Of a stretch of DNA of 64,000 nt, positions 52,329-61,604 are shown piece after piece; within the stretch, counting starts at the first letter, position 1, and every line of letters starts with the position of its first letter. The DNA is from Aeriscardovia sp. (lineage in GTDB: Bacteria; Actinomycetota; Actinomycetes; Actinomycetales; Bifidobacteriaceae). Both the position numbers and the translations under genes were made by a program. The notes beneath the pieces were generated by a model, which made no database searches, had not been told where the DNA came from, and saw nothing but the letters and a program-made list of their open reading frames with translations. The stretch lies in the NCBI GenBank assembly GCA_017632855.1, contig JAGBQM010000014.1:1-64000 (forward strand). Direction: 5' to 3'.

Positions 52329-54045
52329 CGTCTTCCTCTTCGCAGCTTAACGCCGTGATGGCAATAGTATTGACTATATCCCACATGGTAGATCCCCTAG
52401 ACAAGTCGTTTACAGGCTTGTTTAGGCCTTGAAGCACAGGCCCTATCGCTATGGCCCCGCCCGTCCTTTCCACGGCCTTGTAAAGGATGTTTCCCGAGTC
52501 CAGATCGGGGCAAATATAGGCGCTCACCCTTCCTGCGAAGGGATTGTTGGGGGCCTTTAGCTTCGCTACCTGGGGGCTGAAGGCCGCATCGAACTGGATG
52601 GGGCCCACAAAGGAGGCTTTGGGATGCAGGGAGGAGAAATCTTCAACCGCTTCCTTGACCATGTCTACGTCCTTGCCCTTTCCGGACCCCAAAGTGGAAT
52701 AGGACAAAAAGCCCACTATGGGGTCGATTCCCACCATTTTAGCCGTTTTGCAGGTTTGGGAAGCGATGATGGAGAGCTGGGAAGGGGTGGGATTTGGAAC
52801 TATGGCGACATCCGCATATATGTCCACGTGATCTTGCATGCACATAAGCATGGAGCCTGAAACTATCTCGCTTCCGGGGCGCGTGCGGATAATTCTCAGG
52901 GCGGGCCTTACGGTTTGAGCCGTCGAATGCACTGCTCCCGATACCATTCCGTCCGCCATGCCGGTTTTTACCAGCATCGTCCCGAAGTAGGAGGGGTCTC
53001 TTATAAGATCCGCTATTTCTTCTTCGCTGCAGGCGGGCAGGGCCTTTTTCATCCCTTCTTCCAACTTCGCCTTCAACGATCCTTCATCCATGGAAAGGAT
53101 TTTTGCCTTGGAAATGAAGCTCAGGCTGATGTTTTCCGCCCGCCTTCTGATGTATTTTTCCTCTCCTAAGAGGATGATGTTGACGGCATCCAGGGAAAGG
53201 ACGTAGTTTGCCGCCCTCAGCACCCTTTCTTCGGATCCCTCCGGAAGCACTATGGTCTTTTTCCTTTCCGACGCCCTCCTGATTAAAGAGTACTGAAAAG
53301 AGGCGGGGGTGACGGGCGCGGTAAGCGGCCTGGAGAGGGCCTGAAAGAGCTCTTCTTCATTAACCCCTCTTCGATAGGCTTCAAAGCAGGCCCTGGCTTT
53401 TTGCCTGAGATCCCCTTTCGCTTCCACCCTCTCTATAAACCAGATGGGAATCGAAAGGTCTACAAGATCCAGCCTTACCTTTTCTTCTATTCCCTCGTGG
53501 CAAGGCGACACGAAGGCACCCAGTATCTTGCTCCCCTTCTCCTGCACCGTCCTTGCGCACGCCTTTATGCTCTCAGATATCTCCTCGGCGCTTCTGCCTT
53601 CCCCGCTTACCGACAGCAATACCGGGCACTGGAGGTCGGCGCTGAGGGAGGCGTCGGTATTCATGCGGTTGGGGTGGGCCACCTTGGAGTAATCGGAGCC
53701 TACCACGAGCGCGAAGTTCGCTTTCTTTATGGCAGGAGAGGTATAGAACTTTGTGACTATGACCCTCCTCATAAGGGGCTCGTTTGCGTAATACTCTTCT
53801 TCTTCCACCCCCGCATGCTCTTCTTCCTTCCCCGCCTCCAAATCCAGTTCTTCCATGGATGCCGAAAGCAACGGCAAAAGCCCTTTCGGCTTAAAAAGCG
53901 GCTGAAAGAAAGAGACCAAAGGGTAGAGCTTGGAAAGCGAATTAAGCAGCCCTACGGCCACGGCGTCCCTTCCTTCCTCGCCAGAAGGGGAAAAAAGAAA
54001 GACTCTGTCCGTGGACTCTATTTTGTTGGAAGAAGATTGCCTCAT
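52321..54045 (-). CDS. pta: Phosphate acetyltransferase
   Basis: 574 residues. The N-terminal ~230 are a shortened DRTGG/BioD-like regulatory region; the C-terminal ~330 form the catalytic PTA domain: IVLPEGSEERVLRAANYVL, GTMLVKTGMADGMVSGAVHSTAQTVRPALRII, GSMLMCMQDHVDIYADVAIVPNPTPSQLSIIA, FLSYSTLGSGKGKDVD, FVGPIQFDAAFSP and PNLDSGN-type CPDLDSGNILYKAVERTGGA. It interconverts acetyl-CoA and acetyl phosphate, linking xfp and ackA with CoA metabolism. Full-length Pta in many bacteria is about 700 residues. Confidence 0.95.
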   Translation of the reverse strand: MRQSSSNKIESTDRVFLFSPSGEEGRDAVAVGLLNSLSKLYPLVSFFQPLFKPKGLLPLLSASMEELDLEAGKEEEHAGVEEEEYYANEPLMRRVIVTKFYTSPAIKKANFALVVGSDYSKVAHPNRMNTDASLSADLQCPVLLSVSGEGRSAEEISESIKACARTVQEKGSKILGAFVSPCHEGIEEKVRLDLVDLSIPIWFIERVEAKGDLRQKARACFEAYRRGVNEEELFQALSRPLTAPVTPASFQYSLIRRASERKKTIVLPEGSEERVLRAANYVLSLDAVNIILLGEEKYIRRRAENISLSFISKAKILSMDEGSLKAKLEEGMKKALPACSEEEIADLIRDPSYFGTMLVKTGMADGMVSGAVHSTAQTVRPALRIIRTRPGSEIVSGSMLMCMQDHVDIYADVAIVPNPTPSQLSIIASQTCKTAKMVGIDPIVGFLSYSTLGSGKGKDVDMVKEAVEDFSSLHPKASFVGPIQFDAAFSPQVAKLKAPNNPFAGRVSAYICPDLDSGNILYKAVERTGGAIAIGPVLQGLNKPVNDLSRGSTMWDIVNTIAITALSCEEEDDE

Positions 54046-54082
54046 ATACGTATGTCTAGCACCAGGAAATTAAAAGATAAAG

Positions 54083-54106
54083 CAAAGAAAAGGGGCCTTC
54101 GGCCCC
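54083..54106 (-). terminator. Rho-independent terminator of xfp
   Basis: On the minus strand GGGGCC-GAA-GGCCCC is followed by TTTTCTTT, about 15 bases after the xfp stop. It separates xfp from the pta-ackA unit. Confidence 0.88.
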
Positions 54107-54120
54107 ACTTCACAAAAGAG

Positions 54121-56589
54121 CTACTTTTGTGAAGGATTGGAGGAACCTCCGGCGGAAGTTCCGTGTTCATGGCTTATGCTTGAATCCCAGTCCACAAGAT
54201 CTTCCTCCTTCACTTCGCCCCAGTGCCAACCGGTGTAGTCTTCGATGTCTACTCCGTTTTCCTTTGCGTACTCCCAGGCCTTTTGCCTCTTTGCTTCCAG
54301 CCTTCCGATCGCTTCCTTGTCTTTTGCTCCCACCATTTCAAGGGCAAGGGCGGCCAAGTGATAGCGATCCATGTCGTTACTGCGGAGCATGTCGAAGGGG
54401 GTGGTGATGGATCCGCGCTCGCTGTAGCCCATAACTTTCCAGTTGCCGCAGCCGGGGCGGCCGTGGATAAGCGAGTAGACTTCCCTTGGGTAGGAGTGGT
54501 AAGCGAAGAGGACGGGATTGTCTTTGCCGAAGATCTCCTCGAACTCTTCGTCGCTTATGGCCTCGTCGTTTTCTTCCCTGTTTTGGATCTTCAAAAGCTC
54601 CAGGATGTTTACGACCCTGTACTTTATGCCTTCGGCATTGAGCAGGCAGCTGGCCGCAAGGATTTCCTGGGTGGGGATGTCTCCTGCGCACACAAGCACT
54701 ATCTGTTCTTCTCCCTTTTGGCAGTTAGAGGCCCACTTCCATTCTCCCAGGCCCTTTTCAACTTCCTTCCTCGCTTCTTCCATCGTCAGGTAGCAGAAGT
54801 TGAGCTGCTTTCCGGCGACGATGGCGTTTATCTTGTTTTCAGACTTGAAGGACTTTTCGGCTATTGCAAGGAGGGTGTTGGGGTCTACCGCAAAGTAGAT
54901 GCTGACGACGTGATCGTTATTGAAGTTCTTGTTCAGGAAGATGTCGATGATTCCGGGATCCTGGTGGGTAAAGCCGTTGTGATCCTGCCTCCAAACATGG
55001 GAGGAAAGGAGGAGGTTGAGAGAAGACAGGGGCTTTCTCCACCAGATCTTCTTTATCTGCTCAAGCCACTTGGCATGCTGGTTGAGCATGGAATCCACCA
55101 CATGGGCGAATGCTTCGTAAGAGCTCCAAATTCCGTTTCTTCCGGTAAGGATGTAGCCTTCAAGCATCCCTTCCATCTGGTGCTCGCTAAGCTGTTCTAT
55201 GACGGCTCCGGAAGCTGCCATGGATTCGTCAGCCTGTTCGTCTTCGTACAGGCCGTTCCACTGCTTGTCTGTCACTTCGTAGACCGCGTTAAGCCTGTTG
55301 GAAGCAGTCTCGTCGGGTCCAAAAACCCTAAAGATTCCGGGGTTGCGGCTGATGATGTCGCGGATGTAGGAGCCAAGGACGCGGGTCGCTTCCACTTTGC
55401 CCCATCCGTGTCCAAAGTCTTTTACGCCCGCCACTTCGTAGTTTCCGATTTCCGGCAGATCCAATTTTTCGGATCCCCTGTTGGTGTTGGGGTTAAATCC
55501 TAGGCGCAGATCTCCTTCTGGAATGCACTCGAGCACTTGAGGGTTGAGGTTTCCCTCGGAATCGAAGAGTTCTTCGGGCCTATAGGACTCCAGCCAGTTT
55601 TTGAGCATCTCAAACTGCGCTTCGTCGCTTTTAGCCCTGGTGAGGGGGACCTGGTGGGCCCTGAAAGTGCCCTCGACTTTTTTGTTATCTACTACCTTCG
55701 GGCCGGTCCAGCCTTTGGGGGTCTTGAAGATTATCAGAGGATAGCGCCCGATCTTGCCCGAATCCTTTATGTCGCAGATCTTGGCGAAAACTTCTTCAAG
55801 GAGGGCGTGGAAGCGGGAGTGAATGCTCATCATGTCTTCGTCGTCGAAGCCCGCCACAAACTCGTGGGGATCGTAGCCCATTCCCTTAAAGAAGCTCGCC
55901 CTGTCTTCGGGGCTGATTCTCGAAAGTATGGAGGGATTGGCGATCTTGTAGCCGTTTAGGTGCAGTATCGGGAGCACCATTCCGTCAGTTTTGGGGTTGA
56001 TGAATTTGTCGGCCCACCAGCTGGTGGAAAGCGCCCCCGTCTCGGCTTCTCCGTCCCCTATCGCGCATACCGTCAAAAGGCTGGGGTTGTCGAGAACGGA
56101 TCCGTAGGCGTGGCTGAGGCTGTAGCCCAGCTCCCCTCCTTCATGCATGCTTCCGGGAATTTCGGGCCCGTAGTGGGAGGGGTCTCCCCCGGGCCAAGAG
56201 AACTTGCGGAAGAACTCTGTAAGCCCCTCTTCCCCTTTGGGCATTTCGGGGTGGAAATATTCGTAGCTTCCGTCAATGAAGGATTGGACTCTCCCCGCAG
56301 GGCCCCCATGCCCCGGCCCCATAATGAATACGGTATTTTGGCCGTGGTCTCTTATAAGCCTGTTTATATGTCCAAAAAGGAAATTCAGACCCGGAGTGGT
56401 GCCCCAATGCCCCACTAGTCTGGACTTCACGTCTTCAGGCGTGAAGGGCTCCCTCATGAGCGGATTTGATTTCAGATAGATTTGTCCTGCGGACATATAA
56501 TTTGCAGCCCTGAAATACCTGTCCACGTCCTCGAATGAATTGCTGCCGGATCCATTCTTTTCCCATGGGGTCCCAAGTAGAGAATCCAT
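54121..56589 (-). CDS. xfp: Xylulose-5-phosphate/fructose-6-phosphate phosphoketolase
   Basis: 822 residues. Thiamine-diphosphate enzyme with the phosphoketolase blocks [83 protein letters not shown] (ThDP/Mg motif GDGEAETG), [17 protein letters not shown], and [11 protein letters not shown] in the second half. It cleaves xylulose-5-P to acetyl-P and glyceraldehyde-3-P and fructose-6-P to acetyl-P and erythrose-4-P: the key step of bifidobacterial hexose fermentation. It has its own promoter and terminator. AAGGA precedes the ATG by ten bases. Confidence 0.98.
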   Translation of the reverse strand: MDSLLGTPWEKNGSGSNSFEDVDRYFRAANYMSAGQIYLKSNPLMREPFTPEDVKSRLVGHWGTTPGLNFLFGHINRLIRDHGQNTVFIMGPGHGGPAGRVQSFIDGSYEYFHPEMPKGEEGLTEFFRKFSWPGGDPSHYGPEIPGSMHEGGELGYSLSHAYGSVLDNPSLLTVCAIGDGEAETGALSTSWWADKFINPKTDGMVLPILHLNGYKIANPSILSRISPEDRASFFKGMGYDPHEFVAGFDDEDMMSIHSRFHALLEEVFAKICDIKDSGKIGRYPLIIFKTPKGWTGPKVVDNKKVEGTFRAHQVPLTRAKSDEAQFEMLKNWLESYRPEELFDSEGNLNPQVLECIPEGDLRLGFNPNTNRGSEKLDLPEIGNYEVAGVKDFGHGWGKVEATRVLGSYIRDIISRNPGIFRVFGPDETASNRLNAVYEVTDKQWNGLYEDEQADESMAASGAVIEQLSEHQMEGMLEGYILTGRNGIWSSYEAFAHVVDSMLNQHAKWLEQIKKIWWRKPLSSLNLLLSSHVWRQDHNGFTHQDPGIIDIFLNKNFNNDHVVSIYFAVDPNTLLAIAEKSFKSENKINAIVAGKQLNFCYLTMEEARKEVEKGLGEWKWASNCQKGEEQIVLVCAGDIPTQEILAASCLLNAEGIKYRVVNILELLKIQNREENDEAISDEEFEEIFGKDNPVLFAYHSYPREVYSLIHGRPGCGNWKVMGYSERGSITTPFDMLRSNDMDRYHLAALALEMVGAKDKEAIGRLEAKRQKAWEYAKENGVDIEDYTGWHWGEVKEEDLVDWDSSISHEHGTSAGGSSNPSQK

Positions 56590-56637
56590 AATAAACGTTC
56601 CTTTTTTCTTGATTGGATAAAAGAAAATCCGTCTATT

Positions 56638-56664
56638 ATTATAAATTCATCCATTCTTATCCAA
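56638..56664 (-). promoter_or_regulatory. Putative xfp promoter
   Basis: On the minus strand TTGGAT and TATAAT are separated by 15 bases, just after the aspD stop and about 49 bases before the xfp ATG. The surrounding sequence is AT-rich. The spacer is short but the -10 is consensus. Confidence 0.5.
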
Positions 56665-56670
56665 GGGATC

Positions 56671-58296
56671 CTATTTTTCTTCCTTCCACTGCTCGAAATA
56701 GTCCTGCAAAAGCTTCCTTACTTTGTCTCCTATCTGGGGGTAGGCGGCATCGGGAAGGTTGGCTTCAGAGACCCTCACGATTCCCCTGTTGGACCCGAAT
56801 CCCACTCCGTCCATCAAAACCACCCCGTAGCGGGAGGCGAGCTTATAGAGGAAGTCGAGGCGGTCGAAGTGGGTGGCAAGCCATGTGGAAAATTCCTTTC
56901 CGTAGTGCTTTTCGGCTATGGCGTACACATCTACCAAAGAGTAGTACTTGGTGTTTCTGGAATTGTTGAAGTCTTCTATGCCCAGGGCCTTGTTCAGAGA
57001 GGCGTACCTTGCGTCCACCAGATCGCACGCTTCCTCTATGTAGAAGTCTTTCTCCCCCTGGGCTATGTTTACGAGGTGAGACAGGGAGAAGAGATCTTCC
57101 ATGATTTGCTGGGGGGTCGAAAGCCCCGCCGTGTGGTAGAGGCCTATGGAACGGCTGTCGGCCACTATCCGATCTATAAACTTCATGTTCTCAGGTTCCA
57201 TGGAATCGTGGGCATAGCGCTTGTCGACCTCTTCCTTTTGCTTTTTTGGAAGGCCGGCTATCAATTCGTCAAATACGTTGTCCTCGTTTATCCCCAAAAC
57301 TCCCAGCCTCCAACCGGTAACGCCGTAAAGCTTGGAGTAGGAGTAGACGAGAAGCGTGTTATAAGGCATGACGCTGTAGATGCTGCGAAATTCTGAGGCG
57401 AAGGTGCTGTAGACGTCGTCTGTGATCACCATAAGGTGTGGGTTTTTCTTTACCGCCTCCTTAAGCGCCTCGAGGGTGGGGGTTGAGAGGGCGACGGAAC
57501 CCGGGTTGGAAGGATTGACCAATATAAGCGCTTTGACCTCGGAATCGTTTAGCGCTTCTACGGCCTCAGCCTTAAGCTGCCAGTGGTCGGATTCTATAGA
57601 CTTCAAATCTATGGTCTTTAGCCTGTAGTCGTTTAGCTGGGGGATGGCCAGATAGGGAGAAAATATGGGGGTGTTTAGGATGATTTTGTCCCCGGGGGCG
57701 ATAAGGTGGTTTTCCTTTAAGGAGTTGAATATGTAGGCTATGGCTGCCGTAGCCCCTTCGGTCGGGAAGAGCTGGGTCGTGTTTATGAGCTTTTTAACGT
57801 CGTGGCCCGCGTAAAGGATGGAAGCAAGATAATGGTTTATAACGGTTTGAGTGCAGTCTAAAACCCTGCTGGGCATGGGGTAGTCGTTTCCCAAAACCCC
57901 GTTTACAAGCTCGCTTGCAAATTCATCCCCGTCAAATCCCAGGTTCACTTCCCCGTAGTCTAAAGCCTTGGAAAGGAACAGGTCGGCGGGGGAATCGGAA
58001 AGGAATGAGCGCAGGCGCTTTGCCATGCCTTCTTTTTCAGTGTAGCCGGCCAGGTCTTTTTCGCTAATCGTTCGCCTGCTCTCCTGAACCCCGAATTCCA
58101 CCAGGCGGCAGAAAGCCAGCCGGGAAACCGTTTGTATCCAATTAGGATTGCCCCTTCCGGCATTTAATACGGGGCTGGAAGTGCTGTTTTTTTCAGCCAG
58201 TTTTACAAGGCAGGATGCCACTTCAAAATTTCCCAGTCTGGCCAGATCTTTTTCATACTCGTCTAAAGATTTACCGTCAGCATTTTCCGAAACCAT
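56671..58296 (-). CDS. aspD: Aspartate 4-decarboxylase/aspartate aminotransferase (AspD-like)
   Basis: 541 residues, the length of bacterial aspartate beta-decarboxylases and longer than simple aminotransferases. Fold type I PLP enzyme: NAGRGNPNWIQT near residue 45, TEGATAAIAYIF, ILVNPSNPGS (Asn binding PLP), VITDDVYSTFA, and the Schiff-base lysine in YSYSKLYGVTGWRLG; the C-terminus has the substrate Arg in NRGIVRVSEANL. Products would be alanine and CO2. With an aspartate:alanine exchanger this can generate proton-motive force; no exchanger gene is in the window. It is read in the same direction as xfp, just upstream. Confidence 0.9.
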   Translation of the reverse strand: MVSENADGKSLDEYEKDLARLGNFEVASCLVKLAEKNSTSSPVLNAGRGNPNWIQTVSRLAFCRLVEFGVQESRRTISEKDLAGYTEKEGMAKRLRSFLSDSPADLFLSKALDYGEVNLGFDGDEFASELVNGVLGNDYPMPSRVLDCTQTVINHYLASILYAGHDVKKLINTTQLFPTEGATAAIAYIFNSLKENHLIAPGDKIILNTPIFSPYLAIPQLNDYRLKTIDLKSIESDHWQLKAEAVEALNDSEVKALILVNPSNPGSVALSTPTLEALKEAVKKNPHLMVITDDVYSTFASEFRSIYSVMPYNTLLVYSYSKLYGVTGWRLGVLGINEDNVFDELIAGLPKKQKEEVDKRYAHDSMEPENMKFIDRIVADSRSIGLYHTAGLSTPQQIMEDLFSLSHLVNIAQGEKDFYIEEACDLVDARYASLNKALGIEDFNNSRNTKYYSLVDVYAIAEKHYGKEFSTWLATHFDRLDFLYKLASRYGVVLMDGVGFGSNRGIVRVSEANLPDAAYPQIGDKVRKLLQDYFEQWKEEK

Positions 58297-58402
58297 ATGC
58301 TCACCGACCTTTCTTTAGATATTTTAGACAAGACTTTTAAACGCGAATCGGCCCAAAAGCCGAAAAACAAAGCAGGAAAAAGATGAAAAAGGGACAAAAA
58401 AG

Positions 58403-58490
58403 TGTCCAGAGCGGGAGTTGAACCCGCACGACCGATATAGTTGGTCACTAGCACCTCAAGCTAGCGCGTCTACCATTCCGCCACCTGGAC
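58403..58490 (-). tRNA. tRNA-Leu(GAG), class II
   Basis: 88 nucleotides on the minus strand. Acceptor GTCCAGG/TCTGGAC with A73, D-loop ATGGTAGAC, anticodon stem CTAGC/GCTAG around TTGAGGT (34-36 = GAG), a long paired variable arm, and T-arm GCGGG-TTCAACT-CCCGC. CCA is not encoded. It is the normal class II form, in contrast to the CAA tRNA at 46992. Confidence 0.95.
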
Positions 58491-58572
58491 AGCACAGTCA
58501 TTCTATCACGCATTAGGGGAAGAATACAGGCTTTGTAAAATAATTTATATAAGCATCGTTCCGGGAGAATTT

Positions 58573-58914
58573 ATGGAAAACGAAGAGGACTGTATTTTTT
58601 GCAAGATAGTGTCAGGAGAAATTCCTTCGCAGAAAGTGTATGAAGACGAAAAGGTGTTGGCTTTTAAAGACATACACCCCATGGCCAAAGTGCACGTTTT
58701 AATCGTGCCTAAAAAGCACCTTAAAAACGTGGAGGAAATAGCGTCTTTCGATCCGGATCTTTTGGCCCACATAGTGGAAGTGGCCGCAAAAATAGCGAAG
58801 AAAGAATACAACGGATCCTACAGGCTTGTCTTCAATACGGGGCTGGATGCCGGACAGACCGTATTTCACGCCCATGCCCACGTTTTGACGGGCGAGAAAT
58901 TGGAAGAGGCATGA
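58573..58914 (+). CDS. HIT-family protein (HINT branch)
   Basis: 113 residues: DCIFCKIVSGEIPSQKVYEDEKVLAFKDIHPMAKVHVLIVPKKH at the N-terminus and the histidine triad VFHAHAHVL near residue 100, with the preceding FNTGLDAGQTV. These proteins hydrolyse purine nucleoside phosphoramidates and aminoacyl-AMP. GGGAG lies seven bases before the ATG. The stop overlaps the ybeY start (ATGA). Confidence 0.94.
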   Translation: MENEEDCIFCKIVSGEIPSQKVYEDEKVLAFKDIHPMAKVHVLIVPKKHLKNVEEIASFDPDLLAHIVEVAAKIAKKEYNGSYRLVFNTGLDAGQTVFHAHAHVLTGEKLEEA

Positions 58915-59396
58915 GCGTAGAAATCAACAACGAATCCGGCTGGAGGGTAGATTCCCAAGCTCTTCAGGAAGCGGCCAAGTGGGTCTTTCGGCGCCTTAAG
59001 ATTTCTTTGCGCTGCGAACTTTCCATCCTCTTTACCGACCCGGATTCCATAGCCCTCCTCCACGAGCAGTATATGGGCCTTCAGGGCCCCACGGACGTCT
59101 TGAGCTTTCCGATGGATGAAATCAAGCCCGGAAAGGGAAGCCAGGGGATGCTTGGAGACATAATGATCTGCCCCCAGGTGGCCTCCATTCAGGCCAAGTG
59201 CACGGGGCACAGGACTATAGACGAAATCCTGCTTTTGGAAATTCACGGCATCCTCCATCTTTTGGGCTTCGATCACAACAGCGACAAGCTTCAAAGGCAG
59301 ATGTTTTCCCTGCAGCGCTACCTGCTCTTCACCTTCCTTTACCAGTACGGAGGCATTGCAGACGCCGGACCCATCCGGTCTGACGCCGATTTATGA
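58911..59396 (+). CDS. ybeY: Endoribonuclease YbeY
   Basis: 161 residues. Zinc motif HGILHLLGFDH near residue 118 (H-x3-H-x5-H), GPTDVLSFPMDE and LGDIMICPQVA are diagnostic. YbeY takes part in 16S rRNA 3' maturation and ribosome quality control. It is joined to the HIT gene and the CorC-like gene by four-base overlaps, and era follows, the conserved bacterial grouping. Confidence 0.95.
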   Translation: MSVEINNESGWRVDSQALQEAAKWVFRRLKISLRCELSILFTDPDSIALLHEQYMGLQGPTDVLSFPMDEIKPGKGSQGMLGDIMICPQVASIQAKCTGHRTIDEILLLEIHGILHLLGFDHNSDKLQRQMFSLQRYLLFTFLYQYGGIADAGPIRSDADL

Positions 59397-60709
59397 GTCC
59401 CATCCACATAGTTTTCATAGCCGCCTGCAGCTTTTTTACGGTCTGCTTCGTGTGGTCCTCCTTGGTTCTTGCCACCCAGGAAGCGGCAGTCATGCAGATT
59501 ACCCGCACCGCCGTAAACAATTTTTCTTTTAACGCCCAGACCGACACCAATCTCACCGAATTTGAGCGCTCAAAGAAGCTGAAAAAGCTCAGAAAGGTTC
59601 AGCATCTGATAAATAAGAGGCCCCTGACCGCCTCCGCCGCGTCTTTTTGGCGGGTTATCATGAATATTTTTTCAGGCGTGGCCCTTTCCCTTTTGGCGAT
59701 CCAGTTTATAGACAGGCTCTGGTTCGGAGCGCTTGTGGGATTTATCGGGGCAATCCTCATAGCCATCCTCTCGGCCCTCCTCAGGCCCGTGATGTCTAGC
59801 GACAGGCCCCTCCAGACCATGCTGCGCCACTGCGGGTTTATGACCCTTTTGGTGCACCTTGTCCCGCGCGGCAAAGCCTTTTCCGAAAAACACAAGGAAG
59901 AGGAAGGGGAAGAAGAGCTGGAGCAGATAAGGATAGAGCAGGGAAAGGAAATGGTGGCAAGAATCGCGGAAGCGACTAATATGGACGCCTCCGCGGGAGA
60001 AATGCTGAAAAATATAGTCACCCTCTCCGATACCCTCACTCGTGAAATTATGGTTCCCAGAACCGATATAGTCTGCATAAAAAAAGACGCGAGCATAGCG
60101 GATGCCATAAAGCTTTTTTCAAAGACCGGGTTTGGAAAACTGCCCGTAATAGGGGAAGACATAGACGACCTTCTGGGGGTCCTCTACTTAAAGGACGTGA
60201 TCTACGCCACGACTTTGGGATCCGTCTCGCAAAACGCCAAAACTTTGAGCCTTGTAAGGGAGCCCTTCATGGTTCCCGAAAGCAAGCCCGTAGACGACCT
60301 GTTTCACCAAATGCAGGACAGAAACCAGCATTTTAGCGTGGTGGTAGACGAATACGGGGGCATTGCGGGGCTGGTCAGCATGAAAGACGTGATAGAGCAG
60401 ATAGTGGGGGATCTGGTAGACGAGCACGACAAGTCCCAGCACGACGCCCCTATAAAAATAGGCCAGACATGGAGCATGCCTGCAAGGACCCCCATTTCGG
60501 ATCTGGAAGAAATATTTGAAATAGACTTTCAGGAAGACGACGTAGACACCGTCTACGGCCTTTTGACCAAGCTCTTAGGCCATATTCCCAAAATTAACGA
60601 ACAGGTCGTCACCCACGGGCTCATCCTCTATGCGGCTGCCGGAAAAAGCAGGAAGGTTCCAAACATAGTGGCCGAGCCCGTAGTGGAGGAGGAAGAGGAA
60701 GATGAGTGA
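59393..60709 (+). CDS. CorC/HlyC-type CNNM membrane protein
   Basis: 438 residues: N-terminal DUF21/CNNM membrane domain (about 1-165, four hydrophobic segments), then two CBS domains (about 215-340: TREIMVPRTDIVCI, GKLPVIGEDIDDLLGVLYLKDVI, FSVVVDEYGGIAGLVSMKDVIEQIVGDLVDEHD) and the C-terminal CorC_HlyC transporter-associated domain (WSMPARTPISDLEEIFEIDF). Relatives take part in magnesium or cobalt efflux. It sits between ybeY and era and overlaps both. Confidence 0.9.
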   Translation: MSPIHIVFIAACSFFTVCFVWSSLVLATQEAAVMQITRTAVNNFSFNAQTDTNLTEFERSKKLKKLRKVQHLINKRPLTASAASFWRVIMNIFSGVALSLLAIQFIDRLWFGALVGFIGAILIAILSALLRPVMSSDRPLQTMLRHCGFMTLLVHLVPRGKAFSEKHKEEEGEEELEQIRIEQGKEMVARIAEATNMDASAGEMLKNIVTLSDTLTREIMVPRTDIVCIKKDASIADAIKLFSKTGFGKLPVIGEDIDDLLGVLYLKDVIYATTLGSVSQNAKTLSLVREPFMVPESKPVDDLFHQMQDRNQHFSVVVDEYGGIAGLVSMKDVIEQIVGDLVDEHDKSQHDAPIKIGQTWSMPARTPISDLEEIFEIDFQEDDVDTVYGLLTKLLGHIPKINEQVVTHGLILYAAAGKSRKVPNIVAEPVVEEEEEDE

Positions 60710-61604
60710 CTTTACATCGGGATTCGTGGCGATTGTGGGAAGGCCCAACAGCGGGAAAAGCACGCTGATAAATTCCCTGATGGGGAAAAAGGTGGCCCTT
60801 TCTTCGAGCTTTCCTCAAACTACCAGGGGCGAAGATCGATATATTTTAAACCTCCCTGGCTGCCAGGCTGTTTTGGTAGACACCCCCGGCATCGGCAAGC
60901 CCCGCACCCTTCTTGGCGAAAGGCTGAACGGTGAAGCTTTGCGCTCCATGGCTTCAGCAGACGCCGCCCTCTTTTTGACGCCCGCAGACGAAGAGCTGGG
61001 CAAAGGCGATCGGAGGATAATAGCCAATCTCCACTCCCTGCTTTCAAAGAGGAAGGAGGGGAAAAGCGAGTGGCAAATTCCCGTAGTCGCCCTGGTGACT
61101 AAAGCCGACAGCGCCGGAAGGGAAGAAACGGAAGAGAAGGTGGGGGAGGTAAAAGAAGCCGCAAACTTCACTCGCGTCCTCGCCATCTCCTCTTTCACCC
61201 ATTACCACATGGAGGAACTGGAAAAACTCATTTCCTCCCTCCTCCCTCCCGGCCCCGCCCTCTACGGACCTGAAGACGAAGAAAAGAATCTGGAAAAGGA
61301 GGCGGCCCAAATAGTCCGCTCAGCATTTCTCCCCCTCCTTCACGACGAGCTTCCCCACTCCCTTGTGGTAAGGTGCGAAAAGCTGGAAGGCAGGGGCCTG
61401 ATTTTCAAAGTATATGTGGAGAAGGAAAGCCAAAAAGGCATGGTTATAGGCAAAGGGGGATCGGTGCTGACAAAAGTCAGGAAGGAAGCCATTCCGCAGC
61501 TTCGCTCCCTTTTGGGATTCAACCCGTCAGTGAGGTTTGAAGTGAGGGTGGCAAAAGACTGGCAAAAGGACCCTAAAAAGCTGGACTTTTTCGGTTACTA
61601 CTGA
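60702..61604 (+). CDS. era: GTPase Era
   Basis: 300 residues. G domain: G1 GRPNSGKSTL, G2 QTTRGEDRYI, G3 DTPGIG, G4 TKAD; then the KH domain (about 215-290) with GMVIGKGGSVLTKVRKEA. The insertion KPRTLLGERLN after G3 is the family mark. Era binds 16S rRNA and assists 30S assembly. It overlaps the CorC-like gene by eight bases and, at its 3' end, the convergent ligase gene by seven. Confidence 0.95.
   Translation: MSDFTSGFVAIVGRPNSGKSTLINSLMGKKVALSSSFPQTTRGEDRYILNLPGCQAVLVDTPGIGKPRTLLGERLNGEALRSMASADAALFLTPADEELGKGDRRIIANLHSLLSKRKEGKSEWQIPVVALVTKADSAGREETEEKVGEVKEAANFTRVLAISSFTHYHMEELEKLISSLLPPGPALYGPEDEEKNLEKEAAQIVRSAFLPLLHDELPHSLVVRCEKLEGRGLIFKVYVEKESQKGMVIGKGGSVLTKVRKEAIPQLRSLLGFNPSVRFEVRVAKDWQKDPKKLDFFGYY

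Noticed and set aside
54223-55503. Long open frame antisense to xfp (426 codons)
   Set aside because: It lies wholly over a strongly conserved gene in a GC3-biased frame, has no ribosome binding site or motif, and is explained as a shadow. The same holds for antisense frames at 14149-15195 (pbpA) and 62063-63190 (ligase).
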